A stretch of 8,938 bases of DNA, taken from Pedobacter sp. UBA2067. Lineage in GTDB: Bacteria; Bacteroidota; Bacteroidia; Sphingobacteriales; Sphingobacteriaceae. The notes beneath the pieces were generated by a model, which was not told the origin of the DNA, ran no database searches, and saw only the letters and a program-made list of their open reading frames with translations. The DNA lies in the NCBI GenBank assembly GCA_002333205.1, contig DDAD01000120.1, positions 10,076-19,013 on the forward strand. Direction: 5' to 3'. Below, one piece after another: positions 1 through 7,473 of the stretch; positions within the stretch are counted from its first letter, which is position 1, and every line of letters begins with the position of its first letter. The position numbers and the translations under genes are program-made.

Positions 1-2670
1 GCCGGGGGTGGTTTTTCCAGTTCAAACGTGACGATCAGAGGATTTTCAAGTATCACGAGAAGTAACCAGCCTTTATATGTTATTGATGGAGTACCGATAG
101 ATAATGGCGGTGGAAGTAACTCCGTTAACTCTGGGGCTGCAAGCTCTAGTCGGGTGTCGGATATCAATAATGAAGATATCGAGAGTATTAGTGTGCTAAA
201 AGGCGCTGCAGCTACCGTATTGTATGGGTCGCGGGCAGCATCAGGGGTTATCTTAATTACGACTAAAAAGGGAAAGCTGGGTACCAAAAGCCAGGTATCA
301 TTAACCTCCAATACCGCTATCGGAACAATTAACCGCTTTCCTGAATATCAAAACGAATATGCACAGGGATCTAACGGGATCTATGGTGATGACGTTGACC
401 CATTCCGCTGGGTAGCAAGAGCTACTTCCTGGGGGCCACGTATCCAAGGTCAGCTGGTGGAGAATATTCTGGGTGACCAGGTCCCGTTGCAGGCATATCC
501 AAACAACGTGCGGGACATCTTACGCAATTCTCTGGTTGTTGACAATACGCTAAGTTTCTCCGGTGCATCAGATAAATTCAACTACCGGGTTTCTTACGGC
601 AACAACAATGAAAAAGGCCTGGTGCCGGGGAACGAATTACATAAAAATACATTTAGTGTGAATGCCGGAACCTCGATCTCCGACAAGTTTAAAATCAACA
701 CTTCCTTTTCCTACATTAACAATCGTTCAAATAGAACAGCTGCCGGAAATCAGGGTGCTAACCCTTTGTGGCGCGGTATCTATGCGCCTAGGAGCTATGA
801 TGTTTCAGGGCTTCCAGTTACCGATGCTGTTGGCAACCAGATCTGGTACTCGAGCTCCGAGGAGAATCCGTACTGGGCAATTGATCACGTAAGAGCAACA
901 CAGGAACTTAACCGTTTTTACGGGAACTTAAATCTTAAGTACGAATTCAATTCCTGGCTACAAGCAGATTTAAAAGTCGGTGCAGATGTTTATAATACCA
1001 AGAATTCGGGATTTGACGATAAGGGCGTTAGAAGTAACGGCAATACAACTTCTGTTGGCCTGGGTGGACTAAGTGTAACGGATCAATCCGTGCGCAATCT
1101 AAGCAGTTATTTTACCTTGTCTGCAAATAAGACTTTTGGCGATTTTGACTTATCTGGAACGCTGGGTAATGAGATCATATCAAACTATTCAAGTTCGCTG
1201 AATGGCACTGGTAAAAACATAACCATTGCTGGATTCGACAACCTTAAGAATTTCACCACGTTCAGTACAACAAACGGTTACTTCAGAGATCGCCTTTTAG
1301 GTGTATTTGGTGATGTTTCCGTAGGTTACAAAGGCTACCTGAACCTAAATTTGAAAGCTAGAAATGACTTTTCGTCTACGCTGTCACCTGAAAACCGGTC
1401 TATATTCTATCCCGCAGTTGCTTTGAGTTTCGTTGCTACAGATGCGTTTCCCCAGCTGAAAGGGAAAGGACTAACATCTGCAAAAATTCGTGCAAACTTC
1501 GGCGAGGTTGGTAAGGGTGCTAATGCTTACGATACCAACACCTACTACGTTACCGGATCTGCAGGTGACGGTTTCGGCTCCACCGGGGTTGCTTTTCCAT
1601 TTAATGGACTGGCGGGTTATACCTACAGTAATAACGCTGGTAACCTGAATATACGACCTGAATTTACACGTGAGATTGAGCTTGGTGCGGAACTCGCCTT
1701 TTTTAACAATCGACTGTTCCTGGATGCCTCTGTTTACAAAAGGGACTCGAGGGATCTGATTTTCAGTGTTCCGGTACCTACAAGTTCAGGCTATGCTACG
1801 CTGACGCAAAATGCGGGTGAACTATCAACAAAAGGACTTGAATTCCTGCTAAGTGGTACAGCAGTGAAGTCAACCAATTTTAGCTGGGAAGCATCTTTGA
1901 ACTTTACCACTTTCAAGACCATTGTTAAGCAACTTGCTCCAGGTGTTGCTTTAATTTCACTAGGGGGCTTTACCTCACCGAACGTTCAGGCAGTTGCCGG
2001 AGAGCAATATGGTCTTATTTATTCAAACATGTATCTAAGGAATGAATCAGGCCAAATGATAATTAAAGACAATGGTCTGCCGCAGAATACTTCCACCGTG
2101 GGCGCGGTAGGAAATCCGAATCCTAAGTTTACTGCGGGACTTACCAATACTTTCAATTATAAAGCCTTCAGTTTCTCCTTCCTGTTAGACCTGAAATATA
2201 AAGGAGATCTTCTTTCCAGGACCCTTGGTGATCTTGAAATCAACGGTGTTGATGCGGTTACTGCCGAGTTTGACAGGTTCAATGCTGATGGAACGGTGGC
2301 TACGCCTTACGTTTTTGAAGGTGTTAAAGCGGATGGCAGCGTGAATAGCACGCCGGTTTCTGCACAACAATACTACGGTCTCTCTGGAAAGTATGTTGCC
2401 TGGGAGGGCTATGTACGGGATGCAACCTTCCTGAAACTACGTGAAGCAACCTTTTCTTACAGCTTTCCGAAGGAATTTTTGGCACGAACTAAATTCATCA
2501 GCAATCTTTCCTTATCGGTTTACGGAAGGAACCTGCTGACTTACGCGCCACACTTCCGAAATCTTGATCCGGAACAGAACGTACTTGGCGTGGGTAACGC
2601 CAGAGGCTTAGAATTCGGAATTCAACCTGTTGCCAGAACCTTCGGTGCAACCTTACGGGCAACATTCTAA
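1..2670 (+). CDS. SusC/RagA-family TonB-dependent outer-membrane transporter, 5'-truncated by window edge
   Basis: This is the barrel protein of a SusCD pair. It moves a ligand captured by SusD across the outer membrane using TonB-ExbBD energy. The reading frame is open from base 1 and encodes 889 residues here. The GTG at 28 is an internal Val codon (SSNVTIRG), not a start. The signal peptide, carboxypeptidase-regulatory-like domain and TonB box, commonly 120-160 residues, lie to the left. The plug carries the SusC/RagA signature: TIRGFSS (residues 11-17), PLYVIDGVP, then DIESISVLKGAAATVLYG and GVILITTKKGK, ending near residue 90. The remaining ~800 residues are a beta-barrel rich in aromatic and Asn/Ser/Gly strands. 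The protein ends in a C-terminal Phe (TLRATF), as outer-membrane barrels usually do. The stop TAA is followed at once by a second in-frame TAA. SusD starts 32 nt after the first stop. The family call is firm. A peptide substrate is inferred from the downstream peptidases. Any N-terminal extension linked to an anti-sigma factor cannot be seen. Confidence 0.96.
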   Translation, partial: AGGGFSSSNVTIRGFSSITRSNQPLYVIDGVPIDNGGGSNSVNSGAASSSRVSDINNEDIESISVLKGAAATVLYGSRAASGVILITTKKGKLGTKSQVSLTSNTAIGTINRFPEYQNEYAQGSNGIYGDDVDPFRWVARATSWGPRIQGQLVENILGDQVPLQAYPNNVRDILRNSLVVDNTLSFSGASDKFNYRVSYGNNNEKGLVPGNELHKNTFSVNAGTSISDKFKINTSFSYINNRSNRTAAGNQGANPLWRGIYAPRSYDVSGLPVTDAVGNQIWYSSSEENPYWAIDHVRATQELNRFYGNLNLKYEFNSWLQADLKVGADVYNTKNSGFDDKGVRSNGNTTSVGLGGLSVTDQSVRNLSSYFTLSANKTFGDFDLSGTLGNEIISNYSSSLNGTGKNITIAGFDNLKNFTTFSTTNGYFRDRLLGVFGDVSVGYKGYLNLNLKARNDFSSTLSPENRSIFYPAVALSFVATDAFPQLKGKGLTSAKIRANFGEVGKGANAYDTNTYYVTGSAGDGFGSTGVAFPFNGLAGYTYSNNAGNLNIRPEFTREIELGAELAFFNNRLFLDASVYKRDSRDLIFSVPVPTSSGYATLTQNAGELSTKGLEFLLSGTAVKSTNFSWEASLNFTTFKTIVKQLAPGVALISLGGFTSPNVQAVAGEQYGLIYSNMYLRNESGQMIIKDNGLPQNTSTVGAVGNPNPKFTAGLTNTFNYKAFSFSFLLDLKYKGDLLSRTLGDLEINGVDAVTAEFDRFNADGTVATPYVFEGVKADGSVNSTPVSAQQYYGLSGKYVAWEGYVRDATFLKLREATFSYSFPKEFLARTKFISNLSLSVYGRNLLTYAPHFRNLDPEQNVLGVGNARGLEFGIQPVARTFGATLRATF

Positions 2671-2702
2671 TAATCACCAGATTCACATTAAAACACAAAA
2701 AG

Positions 2703-4223
2703 ATGAACGTTAAGAAGATATTTATAAGCATGGTCGTGTTAGCTATTGGGCTAAATGTGCAATCATGCAAGAAGTTTTATGATGTTAATGATGACCCGAA
2801 TAACGTAACAGATGTATCTGTGGCGCAACTTCTACCAAATGTTACCGTGAACATCGGGTACCTGGGAGGGAGTGACCTGTTCAGGTATAGTGGTCTTATT
2901 ATGCAGCAGTTTTCAGGTCAAACCACAAATACTTCGCAGACCTTTAAGGAGTATGAAAGATACAGTATCAACAACTCTGATGTAAATGGACAATGGAGCG
3001 CGATCTTTGCAACCACACTTGCGGACATCTCCAGAATCATCACCAAAGGGGAGGAAACCGGTAACCTGCATTACAGCGGTGTGGCAAGGATCTTAAAGGC
3101 TTATGTATATCAACTGGCTGTAGACGCATGGGGAGATGTGCCCTATTCGGAGGCCTTGAAGTTTAGTGAAAACCTTTATCCGAAATATGATAATGATGAG
3201 GATATCTATAAAGATCTGATTACGACCATTGACCAGGGAATAGCAGACATCAATGCCCCAACTTCCGTGCTTGAACCGGACAAGAATACCACCATTTATG
3301 TGGGGACCTGGGCAACTACCAAAACAAATTGGATTAAATTCGCGAATACCCTTAAGCTTAGGATCTTTTTACACTACAGCCAGAAGGATCCAGCTTTTGC
3401 TTCCAGCCAGATCACGACCTTGGTTAATAGTGGAGCCCTATTCATGGAATCTCCGGCAGACAATTTTCAAATGAAGTTTTTGGCTGAATCCGGCAGGCAA
3501 ACGCCAATCAATAGCATTGAAGGTGGACAGTTCAGAAATGCGTTTTTCCCCAATAGGACGATCGTTAACATGATGAATGCGAAAGACGACCCAAGAAGAA
3601 GTTCGTATTACGTTCCTTTCCCTTACAATTCAACACCAAAGACCTATAAAGGGGCGAGTGTACTGGATAATGCTTCTGTAGCCTATTCACGTCTGAATAC
3701 CTTTTTGAAGGGCGATGCGACCATTCAAAATGTCACCGTGAACTCTGATGGTTCTATTACGGACAATTCGATTGTTTGGGCAGGGAATTCGACAATACGT
3801 TTGCTGACGTTTGCGGAGTACAACTTTATCCGCGCAGAAGCTGCATTAATCCTGAATGCGCCTGGTAATGCACAGACGTTTTTCGAAGCGGGAATCCGTG
3901 CTTCGATGGCAGATGCGGGAATCTCGGGTGCAGAAGTTGATAGCTACATAGCGGCGAACGGAACACTTACCGGCACAAGTTCACAGCAGCTGGAACAAAT
4001 TATCAACGAGAAATACGTCGCAAACTTTGGTGTGGTCATGGAACCATGGACAGATTGGCGCAGGACAGGGTTCCCGGCTATTACGCCGCTCCCAATCAGT
4101 ATTGCAGTTTACGACCAAATCCCGAGGTCTTTAATCTATCCACTTTCTGAGAGTAGTTCTAATCCAAATACGCCTGCACGAAGTGACCTTTTACAACGAG
4201 TTTTCTGGGATACCCGCCCTTAA
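2703..4223 (+). CDS. SusD-like (SusD-like_2 / RagB-type) ligand-binding outer-membrane lipoprotein
   Basis: This is the surface lipoprotein lid that binds ligand and hands it to the adjacent SusC barrel. The 506-residue length is normal for the family. A lipoprotein signal peptide (MNVKKIFISMVVLAIGLNVQS) ends at a lipobox VQSC with acylated Cys22. It is followed by KKFYDVNDDPNN, the D-V-N-x-D-P-N segment typical of the SusD-like_2 group rather than classical starch SusD. Other family marks are AWGDVPYSEAL (residues 142-152), FIRAEAAL (375-382) in the TPR-like helical part, and EKYVANFGVVMEPWTDWRRTG (436-456) near the C-terminus. The ATG at 2703 gives a well-formed signal peptide and follows an A-rich leader (acacaaaaag) instead of a Shine-Dalgarno sequence, as is usual in Bacteroidota. 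SusC ends 32 nt upstream and the first peptidase begins 31 nt after the stop. SusD-like_2 proteins are often found near peptidases. A peptide ligand fits, but the sequence does not prove it. Confidence 0.95.
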   Translation: MNVKKIFISMVVLAIGLNVQSCKKFYDVNDDPNNVTDVSVAQLLPNVTVNIGYLGGSDLFRYSGLIMQQFSGQTTNTSQTFKEYERYSINNSDVNGQWSAIFATTLADISRIITKGEETGNLHYSGVARILKAYVYQLAVDAWGDVPYSEALKFSENLYPKYDNDEDIYKDLITTIDQGIADINAPTSVLEPDKNTTIYVGTWATTKTNWIKFANTLKLRIFLHYSQKDPAFASSQITTLVNSGALFMESPADNFQMKFLAESGRQTPINSIEGGQFRNAFFPNRTIVNMMNAKDDPRRSSYYVPFPYNSTPKTYKGASVLDNASVAYSRLNTFLKGDATIQNVTVNSDGSITDNSIVWAGNSTIRLLTFAEYNFIRAEAALILNAPGNAQTFFEAGIRASMADAGISGAEVDSYIAANGTLTGTSSQQLEQIINEKYVANFGVVMEPWTDWRRTGFPAITPLPISIAVYDQIPRSLIYPLSESSSNPNTPARSDLLQRVFWDTRP

Positions 4224-4232
4224 TGATCATTA
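4221..4232. repeat. 12-bp perfect palindrome spanning the SusD stop codon
   Basis: TAATGATCATTA is its own reverse complement. It begins with the SusD stop codon, and the rest of the gap to the next gene (4233-4254) is very AT-rich. There is no loop and no GC-rich stem, so it is not an intrinsic terminator. It could be a small operator or RNA-processing site, but a palindrome this short and AT-rich can easily arise by chance. Confidence 0.3.
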
Positions 4233-4254
4233 ATTTAATTACTAAACTTTAAAC

Positions 4255-5787
4255 ATGAAGAAATTATTGTTCGTCTTTTTGTCGCTCCTAACCGGCATAA
4301 GCATTTCTACAGCACAGAAGAAATCAGCCGAAAATACTACCGCAAAAACAGGTAAGAGCGAAACTACACTTGATGCCCCTGTAGTTACCAAGGGCTCCGT
4401 CAGGATCAATGGTAAGGTTATCAATTATACTGCTACGACAGGCTACATGCAGCTTAAAACCGAGGAGGGTAAACTCCGGGGGAATATGTTTTACGTTGCC
4501 TATACTAAGGATAATGGTGGTGAACTGGAGAAACGTCCCATTACCTATACCTTCAACGGCGGCCCGGGTTCTGCCTCTGTTTGGCTACACATGGGGATGA
4601 TCGGACCTAAACGCATTGTGATGTCTGACAAAGGTGACGCTTTAACACCGCCTTATTCCTATACCGATAATGAATATTCCTGGTTAGATAATAGTGACCT
4701 GGTCTTCATCGATCCTATTGGTACAGGCTTTAGCCGGTCTGCACCTGGGGTAGATAGACGAGAATTCCACGGATACGATGAAGACATCCAGTCTGTTGGT
4801 GAGTTTATCAAGTTGTACACCACCCAGAATAAGCGTTGGGGCTCTCCGAAATTTCTTGCCGGGGAGAGTTATGGAACAACCAGAGCCGCTGGCTTATCTA
4901 ACTACCTTCAAAATGCCTATAAGATGTATGTTAATGGTATAGTCCTGATTTCTGCTGTACTTAATTTTCAGACCGTAGATTTTAGAATAGGGAACGACTT
5001 GCCATACCCGCTTTACCTTCCAAGCTATGCTGCCACCTCATGGTACTATAAACAGCTTAGTCCGGAACTACAGGCAAAAGATGTTAAAGCCCTAACGGCA
5101 GAGGTTGAACAATTTGCATTGACGGAATACACCACAGCATTAATGAAAGGTGATAAACTCAGCCCGGAGCAATACGCCAGTATTGTATCTAAGCTGAGTA
5201 GCTACACCGGTTTGTCAGAGACTTTTATTCGCGGAACTAATTTGAGGATAAATTTAGCGCAGTATAATAAGGAACTGTTGCGTAAACAGGGGAAAACTGT
5301 GGGTCGTTTAGATTCACGGTTTACCGGAATAGATTACAATGATACTGGTTCGTCTACGGAGTACGATCCTAGTAATACGGGTACAATATCCGGTCCGTAT
5401 GCTGCAGGTGTATTGAGTTATTTCGGGAAGGAGCTTAATTATACAAATGATCTTACTTACTACATACTTGGTGGTGGGGTAGGTATGTGGAACTACAGTA
5501 ACGTGCAGAATAAATACCTGAATGTTGCAGAGTCTATGCGGAAGGCGATGTCTTTAAGTCCTACCATGAAAGTATGGGTGCTTGGTGGTTACTACGATTT
5601 TGCTACGCCTTATTTTGCGTCTGAATATGTGATTAAACATATGGGACTACGTCCGGAGCAGCAGCAGAATATAAACTTTACCTATTACGAAGCAGGCCAC
5701 ATGCTCTACATCCACATGCCTTCACTTAAACAGGTGAAAATAGATGCAGATACATATTATAAAAACACTCTAGATCAAATTAAATAG
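4255..5787 (+). CDS. Secreted S10-family serine carboxypeptidase (first of tandem pair)
   Basis: This is a 510-residue alpha/beta-hydrolase peptidase of the carboxypeptidase Y family (S10), expected to remove C-terminal residues from peptides in the periplasm or outside the cell. A Sec signal peptide (MKKLLFVFLSLLTGISISTA) has likely cleavage before Gln21. The catalytic triad is Ser205 in GESYGT, Asp448 in GGYYDFATP and His482 in EAGHM. The FNGGPGS motif (100-106) supplies Asn101, which with Glu204 matches the pair that binds the substrate's C-terminal carboxylate in carboxypeptidase Y. Met483 next to the His is also conserved. Eukaryotic S10 enzymes usually read NGGPGC and have several disulfides; this protein has NGGPGS and no cysteine at all. 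ATG 4255 is the first start after an in-frame TAA at 4243-4245. The gene lies 31 nt after SusD and 2 nt before its paralogue, so co-expression is likely. The family and active site are firm; substrate preference is unknown. Confidence 0.95.
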   Translation: MKKLLFVFLSLLTGISISTAQKKSAENTTAKTGKSETTLDAPVVTKGSVRINGKVINYTATTGYMQLKTEEGKLRGNMFYVAYTKDNGGELEKRPITYTFNGGPGSASVWLHMGMIGPKRIVMSDKGDALTPPYSYTDNEYSWLDNSDLVFIDPIGTGFSRSAPGVDRREFHGYDEDIQSVGEFIKLYTTQNKRWGSPKFLAGESYGTTRAAGLSNYLQNAYKMYVNGIVLISAVLNFQTVDFRIGNDLPYPLYLPSYAATSWYYKQLSPELQAKDVKALTAEVEQFALTEYTTALMKGDKLSPEQYASIVSKLSSYTGLSETFIRGTNLRINLAQYNKELLRKQGKTVGRLDSRFTGIDYNDTGSSTEYDPSNTGTISGPYAAGVLSYFGKELNYTNDLTYYILGGGVGMWNYSNVQNKYLNVAESMRKAMSLSPTMKVWVLGGYYDFATPYFASEYVIKHMGLRPEQQQNINFTYYEAGHMLYIHMPSLKQVKIDADTYYKNTLDQIK

Positions 5788-5789
5788 CA

Positions 5790-7412
5790 ATGAAGATATT
5801 ATATATAAAGAACGCCCGTCACATCATGTTAGGGGGAATATTGGTTTTAAGTTCGCTAACTAGTCTTGCTCAACGTGGCCGTCCAGCACTTCCGAATATA
5901 TTTGCACCAGTAGCAGGAGAAAAAAGCATAACACCGCTACCGCTTGACCAGAAAGGTAACATCATCTCGAATTCACCCAATATCCCGGCTCCGGTAGTTA
6001 CGAAGCATAGCATAAAGATCAACGGTCAGACGATTAACTATACGGCTACCACGGGGTATTTACAGTTGCGCACAGAGGATGGGAAACCGAAAGCAAATAT
6101 TTTCTTTGTTGCTTATACCAAAGATGGCGTTGCCGATCAACGCAGCCGACCTATGACTTACACCTTTAATGGTGGACCAGGATCATCGTCGGTGTGGTTG
6201 CACATGGGAATTATTGGTCCTAAAAGGGTGGTGATGTCTGATAAAGGTGCAGTATTGCCGCCACCATACAGTTATGTAGATAATGAGTATTCCTGGTTAG
6301 ATAAAACGGATATGGTTTTTATAGATCCTGTGACCACAGGATACAGCCGTGCGGTGACTGGCGAAAGCGATAAGCAGTTTCATGGCTATGAAGAGGATAT
6401 TCAAAGTATGGGCGAAGCCATCAGACTTTATTGTACCCAGTATGACAGGTGGCATTCACCAAAGTTTCTGGCCGGCGAGAGCTATGGTACAACGCGGGCA
6501 GCAGGGCTTTCTGACTACATGCAGAGTAGGTATAAGTTTTATTTCAATGGCATTGTGCTGATTAGTTCTATTCTAAACATGCAAACCGCACGGTTTGATA
6601 TTGGGAATGATCTGCCATTTCCATTGTTTTTACCAACCTATACAGCAACCGCCTGGTATCACAAAAAGCTTGGTGCCGACCTGCAGAAAGATTTGAAAGC
6701 CACCTTAAAAGAAGTGGAGGATTTTGCATTGGGTGAGTACAACATGGCTTTAATGAAAGGAAGTGATTTAACCGCTGAGGAGTTCACCGGAATAGCAAAG
6801 AAGTTGAGCCGGTATACAGGATTGTCTGAGGAGTACATACGTCAGACAAATCTTCGGATTGATATCCACAAGTTCAACAAGGAACTGCGACGAAATGAAG
6901 GCTTAACCGTTGGAAGGCTGGATAGCCGGTTTACCGGAAGAGACTATAATGATGTGGGCGTAACGCCTGAATTCGATCCAAGTAATGATGGCACGATTTC
7001 CGGACCTTATAGCGCTGCGCTAAATCATTATGTAAAGGCCGAGTTAAAGTTTAACAATGAACTGCCTTATGAGATTCTGGGTGGAAGAGTTCAGCCATGG
7101 AACTATAACAATGTGCAGAATAGTTATCTGAATGTTGCCGAACCTTTGAGAAAGGCAATGTCTGTTAATCCTTATATGAAGGTTTGGGTACTCTGTGGCT
7201 ACTATGACCTAGCCACTCCTTACTTTGCTGCCGAATATACCTTCAGTACAATGGGACTGCGGCCAGAGCAAAAGAAAAACGTCAATTTTACGTACTATGA
7301 AGCTGGCCACATGCTGTATGTCCACAAACCGTCCTTAATTCAGGTTAAAAAGGATTCTGACAAGATGTACGATTCAATTTTAGCTGAGATCAAGTCGACC
7401 AAAATTGAATAA
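5790..7412 (+). CDS. Secreted S10-family serine carboxypeptidase (second of tandem pair)
   Basis: This is a 540-residue paralogue of the preceding gene, alignable from about residue 68 to the end with well over half of residues identical by eye. The triad is Ser231 (GESYGT), Asp473 (CGYYDLATP) and His507 (EAGHM). Asn127 of FNGGPGS and Glu230 are the predicted carboxylate-binding residues. The N-terminus has a basic n-region (KNARH), a hydrophobic core and likely cleavage SLA|Q before Gln28. A proline-rich spacer to about residue 68 follows, longer than in the first copy. ATG 5790 is the first start after an in-frame TAA (5781-5783) and sits 2 nt past the upstream stop, so translation is probably coupled. 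Met13 is a possible alternative start but would drop the basic n-region. It differs from its neighbour near the active site (VTTGYSRAV versus IGTGFSRSA; GGRVQPW versus GGGVGMW) and has only two cysteines, 215 and 469, the latter four residues before the catalytic Asp. The stop TAA is followed by an in-frame TAG. A specificity different from the first copy is inferred. Confidence 0.95.
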   Translation: MKILYIKNARHIMLGGILVLSSLTSLAQRGRPALPNIFAPVAGEKSITPLPLDQKGNIISNSPNIPAPVVTKHSIKINGQTINYTATTGYLQLRTEDGKPKANIFFVAYTKDGVADQRSRPMTYTFNGGPGSSSVWLHMGIIGPKRVVMSDKGAVLPPPYSYVDNEYSWLDKTDMVFIDPVTTGYSRAVTGESDKQFHGYEEDIQSMGEAIRLYCTQYDRWHSPKFLAGESYGTTRAAGLSDYMQSRYKFYFNGIVLISSILNMQTARFDIGNDLPFPLFLPTYTATAWYHKKLGADLQKDLKATLKEVEDFALGEYNMALMKGSDLTAEEFTGIAKKLSRYTGLSEEYIRQTNLRIDIHKFNKELRRNEGLTVGRLDSRFTGRDYNDVGVTPEFDPSNDGTISGPYSAALNHYVKAELKFNNELPYEILGGRVQPWNYNNVQNSYLNVAEPLRKAMSVNPYMKVWVLCGYYDLATPYFAAEYTFSTMGLRPEQKKNVNFTYYEAGHMLYVHKPSLIQVKKDSDKMYDSILAEIKSTKIE

Positions 7413-7473
7413 TAGGATACGATTAAGGATGATAATACAATTTATACTGGCTGGTTTTAGCACATAAATAGTT
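7413..7473 (+). other. 61-nt spacer before the amidohydrolase, with a 12-codon mini-ORF
   Basis: This is the longest gap between genes in the window. It opens with an in-frame second stop (TAG) after the peptidase TAA. I see no GC-rich hairpin with a T-run and no clear TTTG...TAnnTTTG Bacteroidota promoter. ATG at 7429-7431, preceded by AAGG, opens a 12-codon frame (MIIQFILAGFST) that stops at TAA 7465-7467, 6 nt before the amidohydrolase start and in the same frame. It may be a leader peptide, an eroded earlier start, or chance. Confidence 0.4.

Noticed and set aside
28..30. GTG as the start of the first gene
   Set aside because: The frame is open through base 1 and the upstream codons continue the expected SusC plug motif (SSSNVTIRG). 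The true start lies outside the window.
662..892. 76-codon plus-strand frame inside SusC
   Set aside because: It is an out-of-frame shadow of well-supported barrel-coding sequence. The similar short frames inside SusD and the first peptidase were rejected for the same reason.
2498..2770. 90-codon minus-strand frame across the SusC/SusD junction
   Set aside because: It overlaps the conserved SusC C-terminus and the SusD signal peptide in antisense. It has no recognisable domain and is best explained as a shadow.
4675..6304. 17-bp identical direct repeat (4675-4691 and 6288-6304) as a mobile-element or recombination site
   Set aside because: Both copies encode the same conserved peptidase segment (EYSWLD) in paralogous genes. 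The match is explained by coding homology.
7413..7473. Intrinsic terminator or promoter between the second peptidase and the amidohydrolase
   Set aside because: No inverted repeat followed by a T-run and no convincing Bacteroidota -33/-7 pair could be found by eye, so an operon break is not supported.
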